Positions 53,007 through 63,950 of a stretch of DNA of 64,000 nucleotides are shown piece by piece. The stretch lies in assembly GCA_944472155.2 (NCBI GenBank), contig OX235271.1, forward strand, positions 44,961,991-45,025,990. The letters are read 5' to 3'. Each line of letters begins with the position of its first letter. The stretch's first letter is position 1. Below the pieces are notes generated by a model. That model ran no database searches. It saw only the letters and a program-made list of their open reading frames with translations, and had not been told where the DNA came from. Source of the stretch: Trichobilharzia szidati. Its lineage: Eukaryota; Platyhelminthes; Trematoda; Strigeidida; Schistosomatidae. The position numbers and the translations under genes were made by a program.

Positions 53007-55935
53007 AACGTTCACAGTTCCTTGCAGTTATTCACGCCCTACAGCGGGAATTTAACAAGTTCGTAACTGTGCAGATGTCGAGTCCAGAGGTAAGTAACTC
53101 GTACGAGTTGCTCAAATCATCTCTCCAAAGGAGAAACATTTTCATGGATCGACAGCGTCTGGACGAATTATATCGTAACATCGAGTTAGGGGATGAGTCA
53201 ACCGTGAGCATGCTGACAAGAATGAGAGAGATTATTGGCCAAAGTCAGTTCGATAAAGGACTTCTCAGAGAACTCTTCTTATCCAAACTGCCACAGTCAG
53301 TAGTCTGTGCTGGTGACACTTCAGGGTGTTCTTATGGATGACTTAGCTGTTTCTGCTGATAAAATTCTAGAGATAAATAAACGGTCATTTCCTGAAATGT
53401 GCTCGGTGGCCAAACAGACTTCGAGTAAGGATACTGCAGTGATAGAGTTATGCAACTCCATCCAGTAGGTGCTCAGGTCAAACATGCCTAGTAATTTCTC
53501 CTACCGTCGTCCTTAATCCCCTCAATGGCAAAACGTACGTGGTCGATCTAAGTCGAAGTCACTAAAATACCCTGACTGATGCTGGTATCACAACATCTAT
53601 GGCCAGGAAGCGAAATGTTGCCGTAAACCTTGTTACTTCAGCAGTGTCTCAAAGTCTGTGGGAAACTATCCTGCCGGAACGCGTTAGCGGCAACCGTTAC
53701 CGGTAGTACTAGCCGCCTACTTCACATTCATGATGTGGTCATACAGACCCGATATTTAGTCGACACTGGGTCCGAAGTTAGCGTCCTTCTCTCTACAGCG
53801 GCAGATTGACAGAAGGAACCTACCTTCAACTTACAGGCTGCAAATGGAAGACCAATTGCAACGTATGGTAGGAAATACGTCTACCTGAACGTAGGTTTAC
53901 GCAAACCCATTCAGTGGATTTTTCTTCTCACTGACGTCACAATGCCTATCATTGGCACGGACCTACTTAATCATCATGATTTACTCGTAGACGTCCGCCG
54001 AAAAAGACTGATTGACAATACTACTAGTCTGTCTATCAAAGGCATCACCTATATAGGCCCCAGCTTGTCACTCGTTAAGATGAATGCAATCGTCAATTCA
54101 ACTTTTCAGCCGATTGTTGATAAATATCCGGAACTTAATTGGCCGTCTAACGATCTACCGTGGATAACCAGCAATGTTATGCACCATATCATAACCTCAG
54201 GACGGCCCGTGACATCTATAGCACAACGACTGGCTCCTGACTAACTACGACTGCCATGTGAGTTTGTATCTACTTCGAGCTTCCCACCAGCGGTAGATCA
54301 CGCCTCATACGGTAGCAGACTTTCAAACGCAATGCGTTCAGTTAAACCTGCTCCATTTCGACTTCAGTCCACTGATGTCCTTGTTCACCCGTGTTTGAAG
54401 ACTTCACATGTATTTGTTCGTCGCAACTCTGTGCGTTGACCTCTGTAACCCCCATACGATGGACCATATAAAGTCCTTAAACGTATGGATAAATTTTTTA
54501 TCATAGACAAAAAAGGCCGCGAAGACACCGTCAACATCGACCGTCTGAAACCGACTTACTTGGAATGTAATCATATTAGCCTAATGCTGAGCGTACCCAA
54601 CAATCCACAAGTAATCGATTATCCTTTATTCCTCGAAGAGCTCACTAGCACGGCGAAAGCCACCGAACCTTCGATCGAGCCCTCTCAGAAAAGGCGTTCT
54701 CGATGTAACATAAGAATCCTAGAATACCTTCACACCTATATCACATAAATGAGTGGTGCAATTCACCCAACTAAATCGTTTGTGGTATTAACTATTTATT
54801 CTTTTCAGACACATCAACTTTTTTATGTAGCATTGTGGTGAGAGCTGTCTACTAGCCAAATTGGTAGACAGTAATTTACGTCAATGTTTACGTTCTCAAG
54901 ATTTGTCGTGAGAAAATATGAACAAAGACTGATTCAAAACCGACCACAGCAGACTTTGCGTAGGCGGATACAGTTAACATATAGATGATCTGACATTCAA
55001 GAAACAGTCACAAAGAGATGAAAGATTAACTTTAAGTGAGAAACAACCAATCAGAAGACTGTGTTTGTTTGCTTAACTAATCTATAATAATGTACATGAA
55101 GACATATATAAATATGCGTTGATTTCCTTAATAAACGATCTGTTGCCTTGTCCTAGTCTTCTGTTGTTACAGCATCACTAAACACACGTAAAGGATTTTT
55201 TTCTATAACCATACATTATACATGCACTAAAAAATTAGATGTATACTTTTTTCGATGTTTTAAACTCTACATTATTTTACTGTATCGTAGATGCACATCA
55301 TTTTTTTAAAAACGCTGATTTGGTATGTTTTCCTCAAAAAGGCTCTTAGTATTCTTATTTTCTTTTCCAGGTGCGACGGGCAGTGGACAAGAAACAAACG
55401 AAGCACGAGATCCAACGAACAACATCAAGGAAGCCATGTACAAACACCTTATTAGCATAGGCAGACAAACCAGTTGGCACTCCACCAAGCCGCTGGGAAG
55501 AGCTTTTTCGCTCTTAAGGGAACTATCGAGTCTTCTTTTACTTCCGGCTGGTTCTGTCTTAGGGTCCTCACAGCCCCACTAGGGGGGAGTGAGCCTGAGC
55601 GGTAAATAATTCCCCAAAATTATTGACTACAGCAATCATCACTCAACATTGGATGCTGACCCTCACTGATTAAGTCGACCTGTTTAGGTGAAGGCTTTCG
55701 GTCAAGCATCCATGCCATTTGGTACTCCGTCGTGTTACGTGCGTGCACGATCACTAGCCAGCTTAGCAATCAACTCGCAATCTGTTTTGGTTCCAAAATA
55801 TATCTCGTAGTTTGGACAACCGATTCAGTTGTTCTGCTTTGCCTTTGGTCCACGAGAAACGAATACAATAGAAGTTGTTGGTACAAGATCTTGCGTCAGT
55901 TTACTCCGTACAATTCGCGAACGTCGATACCGTCA
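53007..55935 (+). mobile_element. Deleted copy of the outer Gypsy family
   Basis: Plus-strand copy similar to the outer Gypsy but decayed. It starts inside gag ([16 protein letters not shown], 53085), keeps a damaged knuckle and protease (near 53580-53800), then jumps at about 54245 from the end of the protease-RT spacer to the integrase C-terminus (DKFFIIDKKGRED, 54485), losing RT, RNase H and the integrase core. The purine tract AGGGGGGAGTGAGC is at 55577-55590 and a diverged 3' LTR from about 55592 to 55935. The 5' LTR and start of gag are missing. It has no enzyme, but its 3' half could still serve as template. Confidence 0.85.
54485..54748 (+). pseudogene. Integrase C-terminal fragment of deleted Gypsy
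   Basis: [26 protein letters not shown] equals in arrangement the outer element's [20 protein letters not shown] and continues to LEYLHTYIT. 87 codons without catalytic residues. Confidence 0.8.
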
Positions 55936-56466
55936 GCCTCTAATGTTTCGTCTGCGTGCTATCGATTGGTGTGTAGAAGGCTTGATATACCTGTTCCTTT
56001 CCGACTTGCGTTGCATAGTTTCGAGGCTGGCATGCCTCTTCTTCTCGCCAGTCTTAGCACTACTGTCACCGGAGGGCTTACTCGTGTCATGGAGGGCGGC
56101 ATGTGTGTCTGGAATATTGTGGGTGCTCTTCTGTGCTGAAGGGCACTCACTTATTGACAGAGACGCATCAGGAACATGTATTGTTTTGTCGATGACACTT
56201 GTCACATCATCGGTGTCTGAGCAGTAGTTGCTCTTCTCCTGTGGTGGAAGACTCTTGCAGTCCATGAGCTTTAGAGCCCTACTGAGAGTGTCGATGGCTT
56301 CCGCAATACGAAACTTAGTCATACTACAGCATTCACTGTACAGCCAGTTCGCCAGAGGTTTGCAGCAACGCTTGTATGCTGCAGACGTTAGGTTTGTGTA
56401 CATGCTATGAAACCATCTCTCGCAGTTATCACACTGCATTCCCTCATCCACTGGAAATTGGTACAT
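55936..56466 (-). pseudogene. LINE ORF1 N-terminal fragment (PHD finger)
   Basis: 177 codons, minus strand. Begins with the end of a PHD-like zinc finger (CDNCERWFHSMYTNLTSAAYKRC...LYSECC) followed by a coiled-like segment and a serine-rich stretch. PHD fingers are known in ORF1 proteins of CR1-group LINEs, and the intact LINE beside it has one too; sequences differ, so this is another subfamily. It is cut at the left by the deleted Gypsy's LTR end. A host PHD protein is possible but less likely. Confidence 0.6.
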
Positions 56467-57197
56467 ATCCTTCCATAACGGTTCTTTTGACTGGCTTGCT
56501 TTTAAGATCGAAATAGGGCAAAAGGGTTTAAATATGACTTTATATATAACCTTTGTAAATTAGTACTAAAAATACCAATGAGTGCAAGAAAATGGATATT
56601 TATATATAACCATTAAGTTATAAGAACACAGCTTCCTATGATTAAATAGACTCAAAACTGAAACTTAAACTAACTTAGATCAGAATAAACTGATTTAAAA
56701 TTAATCTGTAAGCTTTTGGAGCGTATAACACAACAGAAGCCAAAATTAAACAAGAGGATATTAAATTCACTTCATTTTCAAAGTTTGGATACTGGATAAC
56801 GCGCGCTCCTTGAATACGACGTGACTTTTCCTCTCTAACCGGAAAATACCTATTTTGTGAATTATCCGCTTGGGAAACCTGATCTTCCTAGCCGGTGAAT
56901 TAAATTCAACCATTACTTACATATCGAATCTCTGTGTGGTAAGTCCAGCTGTCTCGAACTACTGCCAAAGCTTCAGGTGCTATTTTTGTAGCAGCATCTT
57001 CCCCACTCGTTCAGATAAACAAGACTTGTTGGTCTACCACGTGATTGCTGTGAAGCCGATCATCCAGAAAGTACTAGGTAAAGTCGAAAACCTTTTCTTT
57101 TCCTTGTCTTGTACTTTTTCAGTCTTAATCTTTTTCTTGTGGGTAGATACTGTTGCACTTTTATTCTTATACAGCATAAGTTTTAGCGATAGTTAAT
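56467..57197. other. Probable 5' UTR of the LINE; no gene
   Basis: No supported frame. Sequence just before the ORF1 ATG at 57198 should include the LINE's internal promoter, but its 5' end cannot be placed without other copies. Confidence 0.4.
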
Positions 57198-58841
57198 ATG
57201 GCTGTAGAAAGTAACCTTAGAAATGGCACCAAAACACCTTACTCTGTAGTCACAAGGGCTTCAGCCAGAGAAGGCAAAAACGCAGGGACACCAACCCCAA
57301 ATTGCATACCCATCCTAAAGACCCGTGTAGGACTCGTCTGTCCGGATACTATGCCTGCAGTGCCACAGTCTAGTACTGAAACGGCTCAGGCAATACTAGT
57401 AGGACAGGATACTACTACACCTGCACCAACTAAAAGCCAATGTGTGAAGTACAACAAACCTAAAAGGAAACGCTCAAGACGTCATAAGACCTCGAAGGCG
57501 TCACCAAGTAAGGGAGACGAGTGCCAGGCGTGCAATATCATTGTTTCTAAAGCTGACTCAGCTTTCGAATGCAATTTTTGCAAACGGTGGGTGCACTGCC
57601 GTTGCGACAAAGAGGTACCGAAATCATACTACGAGTTTATGAGAAATAACCCATGCCCGTGGTTTTGGTACATCTGTCCACTCTGTCGCCCTGGTGTAGT
57701 CACACAGAGCGTGTCTGCGGTTAGCAGAAACAACACGCCGCCCTTGTGTCCCAACACGGTCTTATGTAGCTCCCCACCTGCTAACGTCACATTGCCAAAA
57801 CTTGGCACAGACAGTAAGAAGGACACTCCTGTCCTACTGACCGAAAATGCCAATTTTCACAAGGTGAAGATTCATAAGGCTGGACCTAAAAAATCAAGGA
57901 AAGATAGAGTTAGAGAAGCACCACTTGCATCCACAAGCAAGCTTGGCAACACAATAAAGGCTGGTCAGAACCCGATGAAGCCTAAAGTTGCTGATGCTGC
58001 AAAGGAATATGAGAAGCCAAAGGCCAAACCTAAGTCTGAGGTTAATCGGTCTAATTCGCTCATCCTCTTTAACGTACCTGTGAGCAAGGACAGCTTGCTT
58101 GAACAGCGGGCCCTGTTTGATCAGGAACAGTGGTCCAACCTGTGCAATAAACTAGGTCTGAATATTAGTTCAGTGAAATTGTGCAGGCTGTACAGGGGTG
58201 TCCACACACCTCAAGGTAAGCCACCCCCATTACGGGTTACACTGGACTCTGCCGAAGAGGCCGAAAAGGTACTATTGATGGCTCAGGTACTAGCCATCGA
58301 CAGAAGCTCTAACATAAGGGTGAGACAAGACAGACCATGGGCTGTCAGACAAATGGCAAGGGAGTCACCGGAACTTTTGCCTTCCACCTCTATGGTAGTG
58401 CACGGTGTCCCGGAGCTGGAAACGGGCACTGCCTGTGAAAAACACATGCATGACGTACAGCAGTGGAGATGGCTGTCGTCTCAGATGGCCCTTGGCGCTT
58501 CTGGAGCCATCTCCGTTTACCGACTACCTCGCCCCGCTCATCTCACACTGATTAGCTCCCCAAGGCTGCTTAGTGTCACATTCAACTCCCCAGAGCAGTT
58601 GGCCATAACACTTCAACGGTGGTATGAGATCAAGGGGAAATTGGGAGGAAACATCCGATGTTGCGAAAGCAGACCTCGAACCATAAGGAGGCAGCAAACT
58701 GAGGCTTTAATACGTCCCCAAGCTTCAGTGACACTCGAGCGATGCAGTTCTGAGAATAACAGTCTGTGCCACCCAAGTGTCCTGCCTAAATCCAAGGGAA
58801 AAAACCACAATGGGCCGGTTCCATCGGAACTGGCCAATTAG
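57198..58841 (+). CDS. CR1-like LINE ORF1 protein with PHD finger
   Basis: 547 residues, ATG at 57198. A basic tract KPKRKRSRRHK (residues 87-97) precedes a complete C4HC3 PHD finger: Cys109, Cys112, Cys125, Cys128, His133, Cys136, Cys160, Cys163. PHD fingers bind histone tails in other proteins, so it may guide the RNP to chromatin (inference). The remainder is basic and includes two similar blocks that may form RNA-binding folds (SNSLILFNVPVSKDSLLEQRAL and SMVVHGVPELETG). No stop or shift. It ends with TAG at 58839-58841; ORF2 is open in another frame across this stop. Confidence 0.85.
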   Translation: MAVESNLRNGTKTPYSVVTRASAREGKNAGTPTPNCIPILKTRVGLVCPDTMPAVPQSSTETAQAILVGQDTTTPAPTKSQCVKYNKPKRKRSRRHKTSKASPSKGDECQACNIIVSKADSAFECNFCKRWVHCRCDKEVPKSYYEFMRNNPCPWFWYICPLCRPGVVTQSVSAVSRNNTPPLCPNTVLCSSPPANVTLPKLGTDSKKDTPVLLTENANFHKVKIHKAGPKKSRKDRVREAPLASTSKLGNTIKAGQNPMKPKVADAAKEYEKPKAKPKSEVNRSNSLILFNVPVSKDSLLEQRALFDQEQWSNLCNKLGLNISSVKLCRLYRGVHTPQGKPPPLRVTLDSAEEAEKVLLMAQVLAIDRSSNIRVRQDRPWAVRQMARESPELLPSTSMVVHGVPELETGTACEKHMHDVQQWRWLSSQMALGASGAISVYRLPRPAHLTLISSPRLLSVTFNSPEQLAITLQRWYEIKGKLGGNIRCCESRPRTIRRQQTEALIRPQASVTLERCSSENNSLCHPSVLPKSKGKNHNGPVPSELAN

Positions 58842-58939
58842 TCCCAACACTAAGTTCCCTACCAGCAGATAGCTTCACGTCAACTACCCCACAACACGCT
58901 GAGGTTGTAAGACTCACTGTCAGCTGCCTGTATAGCAAT

Positions 58940-61738
58940 GTGAGGGGGCTGAGAGTAAAAATAGGTGAACTCCGAAATCTCCAAGCACACCTACAACTGA
59001 AAATAATCATTCTCACCGAAACATGGCTAACCCCCACTATCGCCGATAATGAAATCAGTATAGGTGATATGGTTTTGGTCAGGAGAGACAGGGACAATAA
59101 GGAAGGAGGGGGAGTTGCCATATACTTTGATAGGCAACTTAAATGTGTTCGCGCAACGGACCCACCACTTATTGAACTCCCAGACTCCATATGGTGTCAT
59201 TTCACCGTAGGCCACACCAAGCATTTACTTGGTGGCATCTACCGATCTCCCACCTGTGGGGCAGAGCACAATCAGCTACTGCTCAGCACTATCACAGGGA
59301 TACGAGACTTGGGCTATGACCAAATCACCATTGCTGGAGATTTCAATGCCCCATCACTGAACCTTGGCTCGGGGTATGCTAAGGGAAAATTCGGCCGAAA
59401 TCTACTGCAAGCTATTCGGGACACGGGACTGACTGAGAATGTTGGAGACGACACTAGGTGGGGCCCTAGTGGAAAGTCATCAAAACTAGACTACATTCTA
59501 ACTAGTGACCAACTACTCGTCGAAAAGGTCCAGGTCATGACTCCTCTAGGAAGTAGTGACCATGCAGTCATAGGTTTCGACCTCGTTCTCCGTGAGCACT
59601 TGCAGTGGGACGCTACGCAACCATGTCTGTGTTACAGCAAGGCTGACTACGCTGAAATGCGGAGGCTCTTGTTCGATGCAGACTGGCCCTTAGCATGGGA
59701 TGAGCTGTCTGTGGATGAACACTGGGAAGCGGTAAAAAAGATTATTCATACAGCGATCTCGGATACCGTCCCTTTAGTCACAGCACAGCCAAAAAGAAAA
59801 TCATCATGGTTAAAGAGAGGCACGCAGCGTATTCTGCAAGCAAAGAGGAAGGCTTGGTTTACGTGGCGCGTATCTGGAAGCCAGATCGACCATGATGCAT
59901 ACCTGGAACTCAGGAACCGGTGCAATGCAAGAGTCAGGAGGGACAGAAGGTCATTCCAGGCTAACCTTGCTAAAAAACTCCTGGCAAACCCGAAGAATTT
60001 GTACCGATTCATGTCGGAAAGGAAACCAACCAACCAAGGGGCTTGCGCCTTAGTAGGCCAAAACGGTCAATATCTCACTAGTCTGGAGATGGCTGAAACA
60101 TTCAGTTTAGCCTTCGCCAAACAGCTAAACAGCAATGTGGGTATTACCGTTACGAACCAAAATGGTGGCATGACTATTTCACAGGAGGAAGACCAAATAG
60201 CCACCCCTCAAATAAACCCTGCAATAGTACTGAGAAAGCTGCAGCGACTTATACCTGGGAAGTCCCCAGGTTGTGATGACATCAGGCCATCTGTTCTGAA
60301 ACAGTGCGCCGAAGCTCTCTGTAGGCCTTTATGCGACTTGTTCCAACACTCCATGGAATCGGGGAAACTGCCAAAGGAATGGAAAAGAAGCATCCTTTCT
60401 CCGATCTTCAAGGGTGGGGATAGGCAAAATCCCACCAGTTATAGACCAGTAGCTCTACTCCCAGTGGTATCGAAAGTACTGGAAAGTATTATTGATGATC
60501 ACATCAGGGAATATCTGGATAGGTCTAAAATACTCCATGAAGCCCAACACGGTTTCAGGAAAGGAAGATCCTGCGTCACTAACTTATTATCAGCTTGGGA
60601 CGATTGGACATCATGCTGGGATATGAATGTTCCTGTCCATGTGATCTTTCTAGACTTTGAGAAGGCATTTGACACTGTTCACCATGACCTTCTCCTACAC
60701 AAAATAAGCCAGGTAGGTCTAGGTAAACCACTTCTGTCATGGTTGAAGGACTACCTAACTGAAAGGCAATTTTGCACCAAGGTCAACCGAGTCCGATCAT
60801 CTTGGCACAGCTCGTCATCAGGAGTGTCGCAGGGTTCTATCCTGGGACCACTGATGTTCTTGATTTTTATCAATGATTTACCATGCCGTCTAAACTGCCC
60901 GACTCTTCTATACGCTGATGACGTAAAGATATGGAGGGCGGTAAAGTGTCCGGAGGACTCAGATAGGCTGCAGGCAGATCTAAGGCTTCTGGAAGACTGG
61001 GCGGTAACCAGTGGAATGACTTTCAACCTGAAAAAGTGCAAAGTAGTGAAGTTACGCACCTGTAGACTGCAGAATGCAAGTTACACCCTGTGCAATGAAA
61101 GCTTGTCCTGCTCAACGTCGGAACGTGACTTAGGTCTAGTTCTAACGGAGAAAATGGACACAAGCGTGAATTACACGGGGGATGTAGCGAGGGCATATGC
61201 GGTCATACACTTTACACATAGACAATTAGGTGCACTCACTCCTGAGCTCTTTCTAAGGTTGTATAAAACATACGTCAGACCGCATCTTGAAGTGCATAAT
61301 ATCATTGCACCCCCACTGCTTAAAAGAGACGCCAACCTCTTGGAAAGAGCCCAACGACGGGCAACAAAAGGAGTGGTTGGACTCCGAAATAAACCATATG
61401 ACGAAAGGCTGAAGAAATTAGGCCTATTCACACTCAGTTACCGTCGCCTGAGGGGGGATTTAATTACTGCCTACAAAATAACAAATGATCAGAATCACCC
61501 GAACAAAGGTGTTCTGCCATTGAGTAGGTATAGGCTCCCTCGTGGAAATCCCAGAAGGATAGCTCATCAGAGGGCAAGGACCCGGGTGCGCTCCCACTTC
61601 TTTTCCCTGCGGGTTTGCCGTCCCTGGAATTCCTTACCGGCAGATGTAGCTATGGCACCATCTGTGGACGCCTTTAAGCGAAGGCTGGACAACCTTGCAG
61701 TGACACAAGGACTGTATCCAAATGGCCTATCCCCTTAA
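58940..61738 (+). CDS. CR1-like LINE ORF2 (endonuclease and reverse transcriptase)
   Basis: 932 residues counted from a GTG at 58940, but the frame is open upstream through the ORF1 stop and VSCLYSNVRGLRVK at the start is the usual endonuclease N-terminus, so translation must begin earlier or be coupled to ORF1. APE-type endonuclease: IIILTETWL (~30), YRSPTCG, IAGDFNAPS (~132), GSSDHAVIGF (~204). RT: SPGCDDIRPSVLKQC, YRPVALLPVVSKVLE, LDFEKAFDTVHHDLLL, GVSQGSILGPLMFLIFINDLP, catalytic LLYADDVKIW (YADD 658-661). C-terminal block SYRRLRGDLITAYKIT. No internal stop: possibly active. Confidence 0.93.
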   Translation: MRGLRVKIGELRNLQAHLQLKIIILTETWLTPTIADNEISIGDMVLVRRDRDNKEGGGVAIYFDRQLKCVRATDPPLIELPDSIWCHFTVGHTKHLLGGIYRSPTCGAEHNQLLLSTITGIRDLGYDQITIAGDFNAPSLNLGSGYAKGKFGRNLLQAIRDTGLTENVGDDTRWGPSGKSSKLDYILTSDQLLVEKVQVMTPLGSSDHAVIGFDLVLREHLQWDATQPCLCYSKADYAEMRRLLFDADWPLAWDELSVDEHWEAVKKIIHTAISDTVPLVTAQPKRKSSWLKRGTQRILQAKRKAWFTWRVSGSQIDHDAYLELRNRCNARVRRDRRSFQANLAKKLLANPKNLYRFMSERKPTNQGACALVGQNGQYLTSLEMAETFSLAFAKQLNSNVGITVTNQNGGMTISQEEDQIATPQINPAIVLRKLQRLIPGKSPGCDDIRPSVLKQCAEALCRPLCDLFQHSMESGKLPKEWKRSILSPIFKGGDRQNPTSYRPVALLPVVSKVLESIIDDHIREYLDRSKILHEAQHGFRKGRSCVTNLLSAWDDWTSCWDMNVPVHVIFLDFEKAFDTVHHDLLLHKISQVGLGKPLLSWLKDYLTERQFCTKVNRVRSSWHSSSSGVSQGSILGPLMFLIFINDLPCRLNCPTLLYADDVKIWRAVKCPEDSDRLQADLRLLEDWAVTSGMTFNLKKCKVVKLRTCRLQNASYTLCNESLSCSTSERDLGLVLTEKMDTSVNYTGDVARAYAVIHFTHRQLGALTPELFLRLYKTYVRPHLEVHNIIAPPLLKRDANLLERAQRRATKGVVGLRNKPYDERLKKLGLFTLSYRRLRGDLITAYKITNDQNHPNKGVLPLSRYRLPRGNPRRIAHQRARTRVRSHFFSLRVCRPWNSLPADVAMAPSVDAFKRRLDNLAVTQGLYPNGLSP

Positions 61739-62299
61739 AATCGCATATACCATTCAAAGATAGACAATTAAACTGGTCGTTTTACTTCTTCACATTCCCT
61801 TCAGTCTTACTCTCCTGACAGCTTTAACTACACTTATTATTATTATTGTTATTATTATTATTATCATTATTACTGGTATATATTATATATATATATATAT
61901 GTATACCGGTTGACTGACTGTTGTTACGTTTTCTTATTTTTTTTTCTCTGTCTGTTAGTCTGAATACCTTTACTAATTATATCTATTATTATTATTATCT
62001 CTTTTCCATTGACGACGATACCGAAAGACTAACTGGTGAAAGGATCAACTCCATTCACAGTAGTAACAGTCTTAACACACTTCATACTACAGACGCCATA
62101 TAATTAATCCCAGCACTACTCCTGTTGGAGTCAACCAAAGCTACGACAGTCGAGTGGCGGGACGAGCTACACAGACGTTTACCAAAGATCAGGAACCTCT
62201 ACCTTACAATCAAGAGGCGAGCGCAAAGAAATCAAATTGGTTTATACTAGCTCGTAAAAAGATATTGGATATTGGATATTGGATATTGGATATTGGATA
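61739..62299 (+). other. LINE 3' UTR with microsatellites
   Basis: After the ORF2 stop come an ATT-rich run (61832-61880), a TA run (61873-61900) and finally GATATTG repeated about 5.5 times (62261-62299). CR1-type LINEs end in short tandem repeats rather than poly(A), so the heptamer run is a candidate 3' end of the element. No second copy is available here to prove it. Confidence 0.5.
62261..62299. repeat. Heptanucleotide tandem repeat GATATTG
   Basis: About five and a half perfect units, located 520 bases after LINE ORF2. Confidence 0.9.
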
Positions 62300-62620
62300 C
62301 CATGACAACATGTTGCGCACAGTCTAAAACAACTTTTAATTAATTTGATTTCATCCAAAGAGTTTGCCGTTAGAACTTTCCATGGCTCCGAATAAATCTA
62401 AATAAATCTAAACCGGTCGTTTTAGATTCATCCCAAAGTCCAAGTTTGTAGTAACTCTCGAGGAAAGCTCACAAATTCTGAATTAACGCCTGCTTTTTCT
62501 GGTGAGTTAATTCATAGATGACTCTGAAATTATTCGGCTTCCCTGATATAATAGAACTCGATGCTTGTTATCAGTACTTCTGGTAATAACTTAGCACTAT
62601 GTGCTGGGTTTATTCCTCAA
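62300..62620. other. No gene seen
   Basis: AT-rich spacer with a duplicated AATAAATCTAAATAAATCTAA at about 62390; no other signal. Confidence 0.45.
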
Positions 62621-62623
62621 AAA

Positions 62624-63337
62624 GCTAGCATTTCTTCGGGGCAAAACACTTTGGGCGCATTGCCGTTCTTGAGTATTCGCCCCGAAGACTGCCCCAAAAA
62701 ATCTGCAATGCGCCCTAGGTCTGCCCCAAAAAAATTGCTGGCTGGGTCAGAGCCATCCAAGCTCTTTGAGACCCGATCCGTAACTGACCTCGCATTGTCT
62801 AAGCGCCTATAGGCGCCTATATATAGGCGAACTATGGCACTATAGTGCTATTTTGAACATCACTACCTGAATTCAAGCACTACCAGCCTTATTTCGGTCC
62901 ATACGTGTGGACGCAGAAAGCACACGGATGACTTTTTCGGCGGATTTATAAGATGTTTTACTTATTTGACTTGTCGAAAGATTGTAAATTCCTTGTAAAA
63001 TGTTGTTAAATGTATTTCTAATTAAAATCCACTCTTTTCTTATATCGTGAATCGTTGAGCTGCTGCGAACTTGCTGTTCATTGAAGCAACCTGTGTACGT
63101 AATAGAATTGACGTAGTGTTAGTTGTCGACTGCGGGTTAAATGCGGAACCGTAGGCGCGGTGCACCAGGCTGTAGTGTATAATAGTAACTTAGGGCGCAT
63201 TGCAGACTTTTTGGGGCAGACTTAGGGTGCATTGCAGACTTCTTGGGGCAGTCTTCGGGGCGAATACTCAAGAACGGCATTGCGCCCAAAGATCTTTGCC
63301 CCGAAAAGTCTGCAGTGCCCCCGAAGAAAATGCTAGC
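62624..63337. mobile_element. GC-rich inverted-repeat unit, unknown class
   Basis: Arms 62624-62734 and 63206-63337 are inverted copies: both contain, in opposite directions, GCTAGCATTTtCTTCGGGGC, GGGCGCATTGCCGTTCTTG, AGTATTCGCCCCGAAGACTG and CCCCAAAAAxTCTGCAATGC. Within each arm CTGCCCCAAAAA and TGCAATGCGCCCTA recur as direct repeats; the right arm has one more unit (from 63191). The arms are much richer in CpG than surroundings. The 460-base middle holds short palindromes (62808-62821 and 62837-62848) and no transposase. A foldback or MITE-like DNA transposon fits best; target duplications were not found. Confidence 0.6.
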
Positions 63338-63339
63338 TG

Positions 63340-63640
63340 GGACAAGTATACTCATGTACTACAAAACGGTACGACCAACGCTTTATTTCAGAATTAGCGT
63401 AGAATTATCATAAGCTCAGGACTGCAAACACTTAAGTGTTTGACTATTTAATGCAGAGACTTAATTGGGGGAATTCCTGCAACTACGTCTTTCACGCACA
63501 TATGTGCCCAAAGTTTTTGATACTTTTTTACCTGAAGTGTGGCAGTACTCCAGAGGCTTTTACTGCCAGTTTTTGTCAAGACTGTTGGACTGTGAAGATT
63601 CAGATTCAGATTATAAGAATAGAAGGCTCTTGTTGCCTAT
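63340..63640. other. No gene recognised
   Basis: Short overlapping plus frames (69-87 codons) without known domains, leading into the minus-strand LINE end. Confidence 0.4.
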
Positions 63641-63641
63641 G

Positions 63642-63950
63642 TTAATCCTCACGATATATATCTCTGCAGAGATCCAGTTTCTCTTTGAAAGCGTTCACCG
63701 ATGGAGCTGTTACTACCGAATCAGGTAAGGAGTTCCAGTCGTTGACCACTCTGTGAGAGAATCTAAACTCCAAACGTATTTTATTCGACCTTGGTTTGAG
63801 CATCTTCTTCTGGTGACCCTGTAAATGTATCCTAGAGGGAGAGAAGAGGTTTGAAAGGTCAATCCCTAAATCACCCTTGAATATACGGTAAGCCAAAATT
63901 AAGTCGCCTCTCCTCCTTCGGTCTGTTTATTCTCCTAAAGCATGAATATA
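63642..63950 (-). pseudogene. CR1-like LINE ORF2 C-terminal fragment
   Basis: Minus strand: RRRGDLILAYRIFKGDLGIDLSNLF, then FRFSHRVVNDWNSLPDSVVTAPSVNAFKEKLD, which parallels the end of the intact LINE (RRLRGDLITAYKIT...CRPWNSLPADVAMAPSVDAFKRRLD). Only the last 85-100 codons are present within the window; the copy is 5'-truncated or continues outside the recognisable part. A TA run at 63947-63960 lies beyond. Confidence 0.78.

Noticed and set aside
55732..56227. Two long plus-strand frames (132-135 codons)
   Set aside because: They cover the Gypsy LTR and the antisense of the PHD-type LINE ORF1; shadows.
62561..62812. Conserved small protein (LGALPFLSIRPEDCPKKSAM appears twice, on opposite strands)
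   Set aside because: The match arises because the two DNA arms are inverted copies; the reading frames are not otherwise supported.
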